DNA of 64,000 nt from Paracoccus xiamenensis (lineage in GTDB: Bacteria; Pseudomonadota; Alphaproteobacteria; Rhodobacterales; Rhodobacteraceae). Shown here piece after piece: positions 55,169 to 64,000 of the stretch. The translations under genes were made by a program, and so were the position numbers. The DNA lies in contig NZ_JAAOHY010000007.1 of assembly GCF_011308835.1 (NCBI RefSeq), positions 1-64,000 of the forward strand, read 5' to 3'. The first letter of the stretch is position 1; each line of letters begins with the position of its first letter. The notes beneath the pieces were generated by a model that made no database searches, was not told where the DNA came from, and saw only the letters and a program-made list of their open reading frames with translations.

Positions 55169-55615
55169 TCAACCGTCCCAGCGATAGAAGCTGATCGGGT
55201 GTCCCGCCCGAGGATGTGCACCGTCACGATCCCAAACCAACCCTTCACGTTCATAGAAATGCCGCGCTCGCGCATTGCGCGACGTTGTGTACAGCGTAAA
55301 ACCGTCGGGCATCGCGCGCTTCGCAAAGTTCATCAGCGCCGTGCCGATCCCTGCCCCCAGATGGCGGGGGCACACGAATAGCTGGTCCAGATAGCGCTGC
55401 TCGGGCTTTATCGCCAGGAAGGCTATAAGGCCGGTATCGCCCTCGGCAACGGTCACCACCCAGCCGGTCGCCATTTCCTCATCCACGCGGGCACGCAAAT
55501 CGTCGAAGCTGGGCATGGTCGGCGGGCCGACATCGGGCAGGCTTGCGCTGGAATGCCAGATCTTGGCGATGCGATCACGGTCGCCGTCATTTGCTGCACG
55601 AAACTGATATGACAT
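55169..55615 (-). CDS. GNAT-family N-acetyltransferase
   Basis: Encodes 148 residues of the GNAT fold: YQFRAANDGDRDRIAKIWHS start, LDQLFVCPRHLGAGIGTALM (acetyl-CoA pyrophosphate loop, variant of the RxxGxG/A motif) near 77, and ARHFYEREGLV near 123. The substrate cannot be told. ATG at 55615 is preferred over an overlapping GTG at 55618. Confidence 0.8.
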   Translation of the reverse strand: MSYQFRAANDGDRDRIAKIWHSSASLPDVGPPTMPSFDDLRARVDEEMATGWVVTVAEGDTGLIAFLAIKPEQRYLDQLFVCPRHLGAGIGTALMNFAKRAMPDGFTLYTTSRNARARHFYEREGLVWDRDGAHPRAGHPISFYRWDG

Positions 55616-55716
55616 CACTGCCCCCCTATCAGATGCGCCCCCTTGCCGCGAAGGCTACCCACGACAGGATGGTGGGACTGCATCCGGCATGGTGGCAGGC
55701 ACCTCGCGCCCACGTC

Positions 55717-56169
55717 TCAGCGCTTCTTCTCCCAGCGTCCCCCGGCCTCGGACCAGTATTCTGCCGGGACGCCGCCGCCGGTCAGCGCGCGCCACTGGTC
55801 CCGCGCGCGGTCGACGGCCATGGAATCATTGCCGTCGAAGATGATGCAGACGCGGGACAGCGCCTGCGCCTCCTCGGGGGCGACCTCGGTGCCATCCAGC
55901 GCCATCAGGCAATCGGGCGTATTGGCTGCGGGCGGCGCATCCGCCGCACGCAAAAGTACCGGCTGGCGCGCGTCATGGGGACCACCGGCAAGGCCGTGGG
56001 GCAAGAACCCCTCGGCCTGCCAAAGACCGGCATCCAGCGCCTCCATCCGGGTGGCAGTCGCGCCGCGCAATTCCACCCGCCAGCCCGCAGACAACGCCTT
56101 GCCCAGCAATTGCGGGACAAGCGTTTCCGCATTGGAACGCGTCAGGTGATAGAACAGCGCATTGCCCAT
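55717..56169 (-). CDS. holC: DNA polymerase III chi subunit
   Basis: Encodes 150 residues. FYHLTRSNAETLVPQLLGKAL, then GWRVELRG, LWQAEGFLPHG and CIIFDGND are typical of HolC (chi), the clamp-loader subunit that contacts SSB. It begins 9 bases after the pepA stop and is on the same strand, the usual pepA-holC order of alphaproteobacteria. Confidence 0.9.
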   Translation of the reverse strand: MGNALFYHLTRSNAETLVPQLLGKALSAGWRVELRGATATRMEALDAGLWQAEGFLPHGLAGGPHDARQPVLLRAADAPPAANTPDCLMALDGTEVAPEEAQALSRVCIIFDGNDSMAVDRARDQWRALTGGGVPAEYWSEAGGRWEKKR

Positions 56170-56178
56170 CGCCCGCGA

Positions 56179-57774
56179 TCAGCCTTCGTAATTGTCGCGG
56201 ATCATCCGGTTCAGGGTCATCACCCCCCAGCCGGTGGCGCCCTTCGGGGCCAGATCGGTCGCGCCGGGCGGCAGCGCCACACCGGCGATGTCGATATGGA
56301 CCCACGGCTGACCCTCGCGGATGAAGCGCTGCAGGAACTGCGCCGCCGTGATCGAGCCGGCGGGACGCCCGCCGGTATTCTTCACATCCGCCAGCCGGCT
56401 GTCGATCAGCCCGTCATATTCGGGCGACAGAGGCAGACGCCACGCGCCCTCGCCTTCGGCCCCGGCGGCTTTCAGCACCCGGTCCGCCAGCCTGTCGTCA
56501 TTCGAAAAGATTCCGGCATTTTCATGGCCGAGCGCGATGATGACCGCCCCGGTCAGCGTCGCCAGATCGACCACGGCCGAGGGCTTGAAGCGTTCCTGCG
56601 CGTACCAAAGCACATCTGCCAGCACCAAGCGGCCCTCGGCATCGGTATTGATGACCTCGATCGTGTCGCCCTTCATGGATTTAACGATGTCGCCCGGCCG
56701 CTGCGCGCGCCCGTCCGGCATGTTTTCGACCAGACCGACCAGACCGACGACATTGGCCTTGGCGCGCCGCAGTGCCAGCGTACGCATGACGCCGGCAACC
56801 ACGCCCGCGCCGCCCATGTCCATGGTCATCTCCTCCATCCCAGCCGCCGGCTTGATGGAGATCCCGCCGGTGTCGAAGACCACGCCCTTGCCGACAAGCG
56901 CCAGCGGTGCGTCCTTCTTCTTGCCGCCGTTCCAGCGCATCACCACCACTTTCGACGGCGATTCGGACCCCTGCCCGACGCCCAGCAGCGCGCGCATGCC
57001 CAGCTTGGCAAGCTCGTCTTCCTCCAGCACCTCGACCTCCAGCCCCAACGCCTCCATCGCCTTCAGGCGGTCGGCGAAATCGCTGGTGGTCAGGACGTTG
57101 GCGGGTTCGTTCACCAGATCGCGGGTGAAGAACACGCCCTCGGCCACGGCGGCCTGATCGGCGGCGGCGCGGGCCAGTTCCTCGGGCTTGGCGGCCATGA
57201 AGGTCACGCGAGCCTTGGCCGGATCGACGGGCTCGGCGGGTTTGTCCTTGCCGCGCTTGCCCTTGCCGCCGGCGGCATCGCCCAGCACCGCGTCGTCGCG
57301 GCTGCCTGCCAGCGATTGCGGGGGCACGTCGCCGCCGCCCTCGGCGCCGTCGTCGCCATCCTTGCGGGTCTTGTAGACCGAAAAATCATAGCCGCGCAGC
57401 GCCAGCCCCAGCGCCACCTCGGCCGCCATCGGGTGATTGCCGGCCAGCACCAGCGTCTCGCCCTTGCCAAGGGCCGCGCCGATGGTGGCGCCGGCTTTGC
57501 GGGCCTGCGTAATCGAGGCCTTGCGCGGCAGCTTGACCAACAGCAGTGATTCGGCAGCCCAGCCCCCCGGCCAGGCAAGCGTCAGCGCCTGCCCCGGCTT
57601 AAGCTTCTGAAAATCTTGTGATCCGATCGCCCGGCCCAGCCCTTCGCGCACAGCCTTGGGAAGCTTCGAAGGCAGCTTGGCTGCATCGTCAAGGATCAGC
57701 GCGATACGGCCTTCGCGCTTGGTCAGGCCTTCGGTTGCTGTGTCGATGAAACGGATCTCGACCGGATGGGTCAT
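56179..57774 (-). CDS. pepA: Leucyl aminopeptidase
   Basis: Encodes 531 residues of the M17 family. The catalytic domain has GKGVVFDTGGISIKPAAGM (metal Lys/Asp region), MDMGGAGVVAGVMRTLAL and the signature NTDAEGRLVLAD near 380. A 50-residue Gly/Asp/Lys-rich insert (about 138-187) sits between the N-terminal domain and the catalytic domain and may be disordered. ATG 57774 follows AGGAGTTCTGGC. It cleaves N-terminal residues from peptides. The gene is divergent from lptF. Confidence 0.94.
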   Translation of the reverse strand: MTHPVEIRFIDTATEGLTKREGRIALILDDAAKLPSKLPKAVREGLGRAIGSQDFQKLKPGQALTLAWPGGWAAESLLLVKLPRKASITQARKAGATIGAALGKGETLVLAGNHPMAAEVALGLALRGYDFSVYKTRKDGDDGAEGGGDVPPQSLAGSRDDAVLGDAAGGKGKRGKDKPAEPVDPAKARVTFMAAKPEELARAAADQAAVAEGVFFTRDLVNEPANVLTTSDFADRLKAMEALGLEVEVLEEDELAKLGMRALLGVGQGSESPSKVVVMRWNGGKKKDAPLALVGKGVVFDTGGISIKPAAGMEEMTMDMGGAGVVAGVMRTLALRRAKANVVGLVGLVENMPDGRAQRPGDIVKSMKGDTIEVINTDAEGRLVLADVLWYAQERFKPSAVVDLATLTGAVIIALGHENAGIFSNDDRLADRVLKAAGAEGEGAWRLPLSPEYDGLIDSRLADVKNTGGRPAGSITAAQFLQRFIREGQPWVHIDIAGVALPPGATDLAPKGATGWGVMTLNRMIRDNYEG

Positions 57775-57905
57775 GCCAGAACTCCTGCTTGCGTCGGGCA
57801 AGATCGTACCCCCCGCCGCGAGCCTTGACCAGACCAAGCGCAGGCGGGCTTTCCCCAAGCCGCATCAGCGGTTAATCAGGGTCAGCCCCGAGGAAGCGAC
57901 CGGAC

Positions 57906-59087
57906 ATGAAGCGCATCGACCGTTATATCCTGAAGACGATGCTGATCCTCTTCGGCTTCTTCGCCCTGGTGCTGGTGGCCGTCTATTGGGTCAACCGCGC
58001 GGTGTCCCTGTTCGAGCGCCTGATCGGCGATGGCCAGACCGCCATGGTGGTGCTGGAATTCACCCTGCTGACCCTGCCGGTGGTGATTTCCATCGTGTTG
58101 CCGGTGGCGGCCTTCGCGGCGACGGCTTACGGCACCAATCGGCTGTCGGGCGAATCCGAGCTTGTGGCCATGCAGGCCGCCGGCCTGTCGCCCTGGCGGC
58201 TGGCGCGCCCGGTGCTGGTTTTCGGGATCATCATTGCGTTGATGGTGGCGGCGCTGGTTCACGCGTTGGTGCCGATGGCGCGCGATCGGCTGGCCGAACG
58301 GCAGGCGCAGATCGCCGAGAATGTGACTGCACAGTTCCTCAATGCCGGGGTGTTCCAATATCCCGCCCCCGGCATCACCCTGTTCATCCGCGAGATCACC
58401 CCGCTGGGAGAGCTGGACGGGATGTTTCTGGAAGACGCCCGCAACCCCGCCGATGTCAGCAGCTACAGCGCCGAGCGCGCGCTGCTGGTCAAATCCGATA
58501 CCGGGCCAAAGCTGGTCATGGTCAACGGGGTGATCCAGTCGCTGCGGCAGACCGAGGGCGCGCCGCGTCTGTCGGTCACCCGCTTCGCCGACATGACCTA
58601 TGATCTGGGCGCGCTGATGGGCGCGTCATCGGCGCGGGGCCGTGACCTGCGCGACTATTCCACTGCTGCACTGCTGACCCCGGATCAGGCGCTGCTGGAT
58701 GCGACCGGCGCCACCCCCGCCCGCGCACGGCTGGAGGCCCATTCCCGCATCGCCCAGCCCCTGCTGTCCCCGGTCGCGGCCATGCTGGGCTTTGCGACGC
58801 TGCTGGTCGGCGGATTTTCCCGTTTTGGCGTCTGGCGGCAGGTCGGCTGGGCCGTTGTGGCGCTGATCTTCGTGCAATTGCTGACGAACTGGGCCGCGAA
58901 CCGCGCTGGCGACGACCCGGCCCTGTGGCCGCTGGTATACCTGCCCGCGGCGGTCGGCGCGGCGATCTGCATCGCGCTGCTGGCAATCGCTGCCGCGCCC
59001 AATCGGCCACTGCTTTCGCGCCTGCGCGGCGGTTCGAACAAAGCGCCGAGCGACACGGTGCGCAGCACGGATGGGGGCGCGCAATGA
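57906..59087 (+). CDS. lptF: LPS export permease LptF
   Basis: Encodes 393 residues with three N-terminal and three C-terminal membrane helices around a periplasmic beta-jellyroll, the YjgP/YjgQ family. Start MKRIDRYILKTMLILFGFFAL; LSGESELVAMQAAGLSPWRL near 82 is the conserved cytoplasmic coupling loop. It pulls LPS from the inner membrane with LptG and LptB. It overlaps lptG by 4 bases. Confidence 0.94.
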   Translation: MKRIDRYILKTMLILFGFFALVLVAVYWVNRAVSLFERLIGDGQTAMVVLEFTLLTLPVVISIVLPVAAFAATAYGTNRLSGESELVAMQAAGLSPWRLARPVLVFGIIIALMVAALVHALVPMARDRLAERQAQIAENVTAQFLNAGVFQYPAPGITLFIREITPLGELDGMFLEDARNPADVSSYSAERALLVKSDTGPKLVMVNGVIQSLRQTEGAPRLSVTRFADMTYDLGALMGASSARGRDLRDYSTAALLTPDQALLDATGATPARARLEAHSRIAQPLLSPVAAMLGFATLLVGGFSRFGVWRQVGWAVVALIFVQLLTNWAANRAGDDPALWPLVYLPAAVGAAICIALLAIAAAPNRPLLSRLRGGSNKAPSDTVRSTDGGAQ

Positions 59088-60181
59088 TCCTCGCCCGCTA
59101 TGTCGCCATCCGCTATCTTCGTGCCTTCCTGTTGCTGGCAGGCGTCTTTCTGGCCATCCTGTTGCTGATCGACATGGTCGAACAGATCCGCCGCTTTGCC
59201 GACAATGGCATCAGCATCGGTGGTGCCGCCCGGCTGTCGGCGCTGTCGGTGGCGGGAAGCTTCTATAACATCCTGCCGCTGATCGGCCTGCTTGCCGGGA
59301 TCATGCTGTTTCTGAACCTGTCCCGATCCTCGGAAATGGTGGCGATCCGCGCCTCGGGGCGGTCGGGGCTGCGCACGGTGATGGCGCCTGCGGTGATGGC
59401 GGCGCTGATCGGTGTTGCCGCGGTGGCGCTTCTCAACCCGATGGTGGCCGCGACCGAGACACATTACTCGGCCGCAGTCGCCCGCATCGAATCGGGGGCC
59501 TCGACCGTCAGTCTGGGCGAGGACGCGGTCTGGCTGCGGCAGGGCATGGGCGATGATGGTGGCCAGATGATGATCCGCGCCGCCCGGACCAGCCCGGACG
59601 CGACCACGCTTTATGATGCCAGCTTCATCATCTACGACCCAGAGACCGGCCCCAAGACCCGGATCGAGGCACAGCAGGCCACGCTGTCAGGCGGGGAATG
59701 GCACCTGACCGAAGTGAAGGAATGGACGCTGGACGCCCCCAACCCCGAAGCCGAGGCGCATCAGCTGGACCAGCTGCAACTGCCGACCGAACTGACTGCC
59801 GACCGCATTCGCGACGGTTTCGGCAGCCCGCAGGCCATCCCGATCTGGGAATTGCCGGCCTATATCGCCGGGCTGAAGCGCGCGGGCTTTTCTGCCCTGC
59901 GTCATCAGGTCTGGATGCAGATGGAACTGGCGCTGCCGCTGACGCTGGCGGCGATGGTGATGATCGCGTCGGTCTTTACCATGCGCCACATGCGCGGGCG
60001 CAAGACCGGCGGTCTGGTACTGGGGGCCTTTGCGGCCGGTCTGGCACTGTTCTTCCTGCGCAACATGGCGCAAGTCCTGGGCGACAATGCGGGCGTCCCC
60101 CCTTCCCTCGCCGGCTGGGCACCCCCCATAGTGGGGATACTGTTCGCCGTCGGCATTCTGCTGCAACTTGAGGACGGATGA
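59084..60181 (+). CDS. lptG: LPS export permease LptG
   Basis: Encodes 365 residues of the same fold as LptF. MILARYVAIRYLRAFLLLAG starts it; LSRSSEMVAIRASGRSGLR (near 78) is the coupling loop, and the C-terminal helices end LFAVGILLQLEDG. A longer upstream frame is lptF shadow. It overlaps the lptD start by 4 bases (ATGA). Confidence 0.93.
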   Translation: MILARYVAIRYLRAFLLLAGVFLAILLLIDMVEQIRRFADNGISIGGAARLSALSVAGSFYNILPLIGLLAGIMLFLNLSRSSEMVAIRASGRSGLRTVMAPAVMAALIGVAAVALLNPMVAATETHYSAAVARIESGASTVSLGEDAVWLRQGMGDDGGQMMIRAARTSPDATTLYDASFIIYDPETGPKTRIEAQQATLSGGEWHLTEVKEWTLDAPNPEAEAHQLDQLQLPTELTADRIRDGFGSPQAIPIWELPAYIAGLKRAGFSALRHQVWMQMELALPLTLAAMVMIASVFTMRHMRGRKTGGLVLGAFAAGLALFFLRNMAQVLGDNAGVPPSLAGWAPPIVGILFAVGILLQLEDG

Positions 60182-62526
60182 TGAGCCGCCTGACTTTCGC
60201 ATCGCTCTGCCTGGCGGCAGCGCCGGCCTTCGCGCAGGATATCGGGCAGGGCACCGATACCCGGCCGTTCTGGGAAACCGATCCAGCCTATCAGGATATC
60301 GACGGCCCGGCGCTGGCACCGACCGAAAACGCCGGCAGCAACGCGCCCCTGAACGACGGCACCGAACTCAGCCGGCTGACCGGATCGGTCCGCACCCAGC
60401 CGCAGACCGTCACCGTGGCCGGTGCCGATGTCCCGGACGAGGGCGGCGCGGCGACGCTGCTGGCCGATTATGTCACCCTGGAAAGCGACCGCACGCTGAT
60501 CGCCTCGGGCGGGGTGGTGGTGTGGTATCAGGGCGCGCGTCTGGTGGCCGAGCGGGTCCGCTATGACGGCCAGACCGGCGACATGACCATCACCGGGCCG
60601 ATCCATCTGACCCGCCCCGGCCTTGCCGGGACCAAGGACGACATGACCGCGTTCGCCGATGAAGGGCAACTGTCGCAGGACATGCGCGAGGGGCTGCTGC
60701 GCGGCGCCCGGCTGGTCCTTGCGCGCGAGATGCAACTGGCCGCGCGAGAGGTCACGATGACCGGCGGCGGGCGCTATACGACGCTCAACCAGGTGGTCGC
60801 GTCCTCCTGCCAGATCTGCGCCGAGGATCCGACACCGCTGTGGGAAATCCGCGCCCGCAGCATCGTGCATGACGACGAGGCCAATCAGCTGATCTTCCAG
60901 CACCCGCAGCTGCGCGCCTTCGGCCTGCCAGTTGCCGCCTGGCCGGGTCGGGTCACCGCGCCGGACCCCTCGGTCGAACGCATGTCTGGGTTTCTGGCAC
61001 CGCGCTTCCGCACCACCTCCAGCCTGGGCTTCGGGGTGATGCTGCCCTATTTCCAGACGCTCGGCGACCATGCCGACCTGACCGTCACGCCCTATATTTC
61101 GGGCAGTTACACCCATACGCTGATGCTGCGCTATCGTCAGGCCTTCGCGAATGGCGCGACCGAATGGAACGGTGCCATCACCCGCGACGACATCCGCGAA
61201 GGCGAAACCCGCGGCTATCTGTTCGGCGCCGCCGCATGGGAATTGCCGCGCGGCTATACGCTGGGCCTGCAGGTACAGGTGGCATCCGACGACGGCTATT
61301 TGCTGGATTACGACATCACCGACGCCGACCGGCTGTGGAGCGGGCTGACCCTGGAACGGGTGACCTCGGACAAGCTGGTCTGGGCGCGCGTCGGCAATTA
61401 TCACTCGCTGCGCGATGACGAAGACAACTCGACCTCGCCCGCACAGGTGGCCGACCTGATGTGGATCCGCCGCTGGCGCATGGGCGGCGGCGAGGCCGGG
61501 CTGGAATGGTCGGCCCATGCACATCGCCGCCCCTCTGACGAGGATGTGATCGGGCGCGACATGGCGCGCGCCTCTTTGGCCTTCGATTGGCAGCGCACGG
61601 AAATCCTGCCGGGCGGCATCGTCGGCACCCTGGCGACAGGGATGGGGGCGGATTACTACACCATCCGCGACGACAGCCGCTATTACGGCTCGGTGACACG
61701 GACGACGCCCTGGCTTTCGGCCGAGCTGCGCTATCCGCTGACCGGCAGCGATGGCCGCGCCTCCTATGTGCTAGAGCCGGTGGCGCAGCTGGTCTGGTCG
61801 CCGAAATACAACGACAATGACGTCGACATCCCGAACGAGGATAGCCGTCAGGTCGAATTCGACGAGGGCAACCTGTTCGCGCTGTCGCGCTATCCGGGCT
61901 GGGACGCGCGCGAGATGGGGTATCGTGCCAATCTGGGCGTGACCTGGACGCGTTTCGATCCGGCAGGCTGGCAGATGTCGCTGGCGGCAGGCAGGATCTG
62001 GCGCGACGACGACGATTCGGCCACCGACACCCCCATGCTGCTGGACGGAACCCGATCGGACTGGTTGATTGCGGGACACTATTCGGATGTCTCGGGCCTC
62101 AGCCTCGCCAACCGGGCGCTGCTGGACGACGACATGCAGATCACCCGCGACGAGTTGCGCATCGGCTGGGCGCGGTCCGACCTGCAACTGAGCCTCGGTT
62201 ATCTTTGGATGAAGGCGGACCAGTTCGAGGACCGTGACAAGGACCTGTCCGAACTGACCGCCGAAGTCGGCTGGCAGGTCGCCGCTGGCTGGTGGGCCAC
62301 CGCCCATGCGCGCCACGACATCGAGGAAAGCCAGGCGCAGAAGGTCGGGCTGGGGATGACCTATCAGAACGAATGTATCGCGGTCGAAATGGCGGCCTCG
62401 CGCCGCTTCACCGATACCGAGGAAGTCGACCCGGAAACCGATTTCGACCTGTCGATCCGGCTGGGCGGTTTCGGGCAGAAAACAGGCGGCAAGGGCACGG
62501 TGGCGCGGCGCGCCTGCATGCGCTAG
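60178..62526 (+). CDS. lptD: LPS-assembly outer-membrane protein LptD
   Basis: Encodes 782 residues: signal peptide (MMSRLTFASLCLAAAPAFAQ), a jellyroll domain resembling OstA/LptA repeats (LIASGGVVVWYQGARLVAERV near 110; VASSCQICAEDPTPLWEI near 205) and a C-terminal beta-barrel rich in aromatic and acidic strands. It inserts LPS in the outer leaflet with LptE. Two tandem ATGs (60178, 60181) are possible; the first overlaps lptG. Confidence 0.93.
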   Translation: MMSRLTFASLCLAAAPAFAQDIGQGTDTRPFWETDPAYQDIDGPALAPTENAGSNAPLNDGTELSRLTGSVRTQPQTVTVAGADVPDEGGAATLLADYVTLESDRTLIASGGVVVWYQGARLVAERVRYDGQTGDMTITGPIHLTRPGLAGTKDDMTAFADEGQLSQDMREGLLRGARLVLAREMQLAAREVTMTGGGRYTTLNQVVASSCQICAEDPTPLWEIRARSIVHDDEANQLIFQHPQLRAFGLPVAAWPGRVTAPDPSVERMSGFLAPRFRTTSSLGFGVMLPYFQTLGDHADLTVTPYISGSYTHTLMLRYRQAFANGATEWNGAITRDDIREGETRGYLFGAAAWELPRGYTLGLQVQVASDDGYLLDYDITDADRLWSGLTLERVTSDKLVWARVGNYHSLRDDEDNSTSPAQVADLMWIRRWRMGGGEAGLEWSAHAHRRPSDEDVIGRDMARASLAFDWQRTEILPGGIVGTLATGMGADYYTIRDDSRYYGSVTRTTPWLSAELRYPLTGSDGRASYVLEPVAQLVWSPKYNDNDVDIPNEDSRQVEFDEGNLFALSRYPGWDAREMGYRANLGVTWTRFDPAGWQMSLAAGRIWRDDDDSATDTPMLLDGTRSDWLIAGHYSDVSGLSLANRALLDDDMQITRDELRIGWARSDLQLSLGYLWMKADQFEDRDKDLSELTAEVGWQVAAGWWATAHARHDIEESQAQKVGLGMTYQNECIAVEMAASRRFTDTEEVDPETDFDLSIRLGGFGQKTGGKGTVARRACMR

Positions 62527-62559
62527 ATTGGCGCAAAATTCAAAAGGGGGCATGGGAAC

Positions 62560-63828
62560 ATGCGGCAGCTTCTTCTTTCCGCGGCACTCTGCGCGGCCTT
62601 CTCCGGGATCGCCTTCGCGCCCCTGAAGGCACAGGATTTTTCGCCAGTCGTCTACGTCAACAACTCTGTCGTGACGCGCTATGAAATCCAGCAGCGCGCC
62701 CGCTTCATGGCTGTGCTGAACGCGCCCGAACAGGGCGAGGCAATGGCCGAAAAGCTGCTGATCGAGGACCGCCTGCGGCTGGAAGCCGCGCGCCAGATCG
62801 GCGTCGAGGTCAGCGATGTCGGGCTGGAGGAAGGCCTGGCCGAATTTGCCGGCCGCGCCGGCATGTCCACGGGCCAGTTCATTCAGGCGCTGGAAGGCAG
62901 CGGCGTCGACCGCCAGGCCTACCGCGATTTCGTCAAGGCCGGGGTGGCCTGGCGCGAGGTCGTGCGCCAACGTATCGCGCCTGCCGTTTCGGTTTCCGAT
63001 GCCGAGGTGGATCAGGCGATGAAGCGCATTATCGAAACCCCGATCGTCACCAGCGTGCTGCTGTCGGAACTGATCATCCCGGCCCCGCAAGGCCAGGAAC
63101 GCGCGGCGATGGAACGCGCCGAAAACATCGCAGCCACCGCCCGCAGCGAGGGCGCATTCGCCGAGGCCGCGCGCCGCTATTCCGCCACGCCGACCGCGGG
63201 GCGTGGTGGCCGGCTGGACTGGATGACGGTGGAAAACATGCCGCCCAGCCTGCGCGGGATCGTGCTGGGGCTGAAGCCCGGCCAGATGACGCCGCCGCTG
63301 ACCGTGCCGGGCGCGGTGGTGCTGTTCTATATGCGCGACACAAGGGGCCAGATGCGCCCCGGTGCGTCCGAACAGATGCTGGACTATCTGGCCGTCACCT
63401 ATGCCACCCTGCCCGAGGCGCAAAGCGTCGCAGCGCAGGCCCGCAGCTGCGGCGATCTGTACACCTTCGCCAAGGATCTGCCCGACGCGCAGGTCCGCCA
63501 GCAAACCGCCAGCCAGGGCGCCATTCCGGGCGATATCGGCGTGCTGCTGGCCAGTCTGGATGAAAACGAGGCGACCGTCTTTAATCGCGGCAATGCGGCC
63601 GAGGTCGTGATGCTGTGCGACCGCACGCCCGCGCTGCTGACCGGGCTGGATGGCGGCCCCGTTCCCACCGCCACGACCGACAGCGACGGCGCCACGGCCG
63701 AGGCAGATGCCAACGCCCTGCCCGAACGGGCCGCCGTGCGGGACCAGATCTTCAACCGCAAGATCGGCCAGGCCGCCGATGCGTTCCTGGCAGAACAGCG
63801 CGCTGATGCCGTGATCCGCCGGCGGTAA
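62560..63828 (+). CDS. surA: SurA-like periplasmic peptidyl-prolyl isomerase
   Basis: Encodes 422 residues: signal peptide (ending LKAQ), an N-terminal chaperone region (VYVNNSVVTRYEIQQRARFM) and a parvulin-type domain (SEGAFAEAARRYSATPTAGR, then GRLDWMTVENMPPSLRGIVLG near 218). It folds outer-membrane proteins such as LptD and sits between lptD and pdxA, the order known from E. coli. ATG 62560 follows AAAAGGGGG. Confidence 0.9.
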   Translation: MRQLLLSAALCAAFSGIAFAPLKAQDFSPVVYVNNSVVTRYEIQQRARFMAVLNAPEQGEAMAEKLLIEDRLRLEAARQIGVEVSDVGLEEGLAEFAGRAGMSTGQFIQALEGSGVDRQAYRDFVKAGVAWREVVRQRIAPAVSVSDAEVDQAMKRIIETPIVTSVLLSELIIPAPQGQERAAMERAENIAATARSEGAFAEAARRYSATPTAGRGGRLDWMTVENMPPSLRGIVLGLKPGQMTPPLTVPGAVVLFYMRDTRGQMRPGASEQMLDYLAVTYATLPEAQSVAAQARSCGDLYTFAKDLPDAQVRQQTASQGAIPGDIGVLLASLDENEATVFNRGNAAEVVMLCDRTPALLTGLDGGPVPTATTDSDGATAEADANALPERAAVRDQIFNRKIGQAADAFLAEQRADAVIRRR

Positions 63829-63832
63829 CGGA

Positions 63833-64000
63833 ATGCGCCCGATCATCGTCACCTGTGGCGAACCGGCCGGCATCGGCCCGGAACTGGCGCCGAAGCTGCT
63901 GGCCTCGGGCGTTCCCTTCGTCTGGCTCGGCGATCCGCGCCACCTACCGACAGGCACCGAATGGGCCGAGGTGACAGACCTCTCGACTTTGCCCACCGGC
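63833..64000 (+). CDS. pdxA: 4-Hydroxythreonine-4-phosphate dehydrogenase, start only
   Basis: The first 56 codons are in the window; the gene runs off the right edge. The protein begins MRPIIVTCGEPAGIGPELA, the PdxA GEPAGIGPE motif. It takes part in vitamin B6 synthesis. It starts 4 bases after the surA stop, as in the classic lptD-surA-pdxA-ksgA order. Confidence 0.9.
   Translation, partial: MRPIIVTCGEPAGIGPELAPKLLASGVPFVWLGDPRHLPTGTEWAEVTDLSTLPTG

Noticed and set aside
61771..63996. A 741-codon minus-strand frame opposite lptD/surA
   Set aside because: lptD and surA have signal peptides, domains and order; the opposite frame has none.
1..64000. CRISPR arrays, rRNA genes, phage structural genes or tandem repeats
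   Set aside because: I looked for evenly spaced repeats and conserved rRNA blocks and saw none.

Overview
The window looks like a chromosomal segment of a GC-rich Rhodobacterales alphaproteobacterium, most like Paracoccus or a close relative. Evidence: a complete Kelly-Friedrich (Sox) thiosulfate-oxidation locus with soxCD, a purine/urea catabolic supercluster, the yacG-rng-maf-infA group next to tRNA-Phe, a C-ring FliM-type protein, and lptFGD-surA-pdxA. Assignments are from reading motifs and gene order; no database search was run.

Region 1 (about 0.3-25.5 kb) is one almost entirely minus-strand array for using purines and urea as nitrogen and carbon sources. In transcription order it holds ureDAJBCEFG (urease, Ni chaperones and a HupE/UreJ protein), urtABCDE (urea ABC importer), xdhAB, guaD, ylbA (ureidoglycine aminohydrolase), an NCS2 urate/xanthine permease, glcB (malate synthase G), a LysR regulator, a fused allantoinase-OHCU decarboxylase (puuE-uraD) and allA. 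uraH lies on the plus strand. Together they take guanine/xanthine to glyoxylate plus urea, feed glyoxylate to malate and split urea to ammonia. Urate oxidase, the allantoate-hydrolysing enzyme and xdhC are not in the window.

Region 2 (25.8-43 kb) is bounded by two tRNA genes whose 3' ends point inward: selenocysteine tRNA (selC, 25823-25916, +) and tRNA-Phe (42884-42959, -). Between them lies a sox locus: YeeE/YedE protein, two MBL-fold proteins, soxW, soxV, soxS, a DUF302 protein, a second YeeE/YedE (soxT), soxR, soxXYZA and soxBCD. After it come a truncated MFS gene, a decayed IS3-family element and a broken tyrosine integrase abutting tRNA-Phe, which together suggest an old genomic island. 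I find three near-identical palindromes (TATT-NN-AATA core) at the soxS/soxV, soxR/soxX and soxA/soxB boundaries, a good candidate SoxR regulon signature. The third, with a GC-rich hairpin just before it, would make soxBCD its own unit.

Region 3 (43-64 kb) is ordinary core genome: yacG, rng, maf, infA, a FliM/FliN-type gene, a sodium:solute-symporter/histidine-kinase fusion with a small membrane protein and a single-domain response regulator, a short-chain-acyl-CoA-type XRE regulator, a DUF815 ATPase, tatABC, marC, an aspartic protease, a GNAT acetyltransferase, holC, pepA, lptF-lptG-lptD, a SurA-type isomerase and the start of pdxA. The Tat system would export SoxY, SoxB and SoxC, which carry twin-arginine leaders here.
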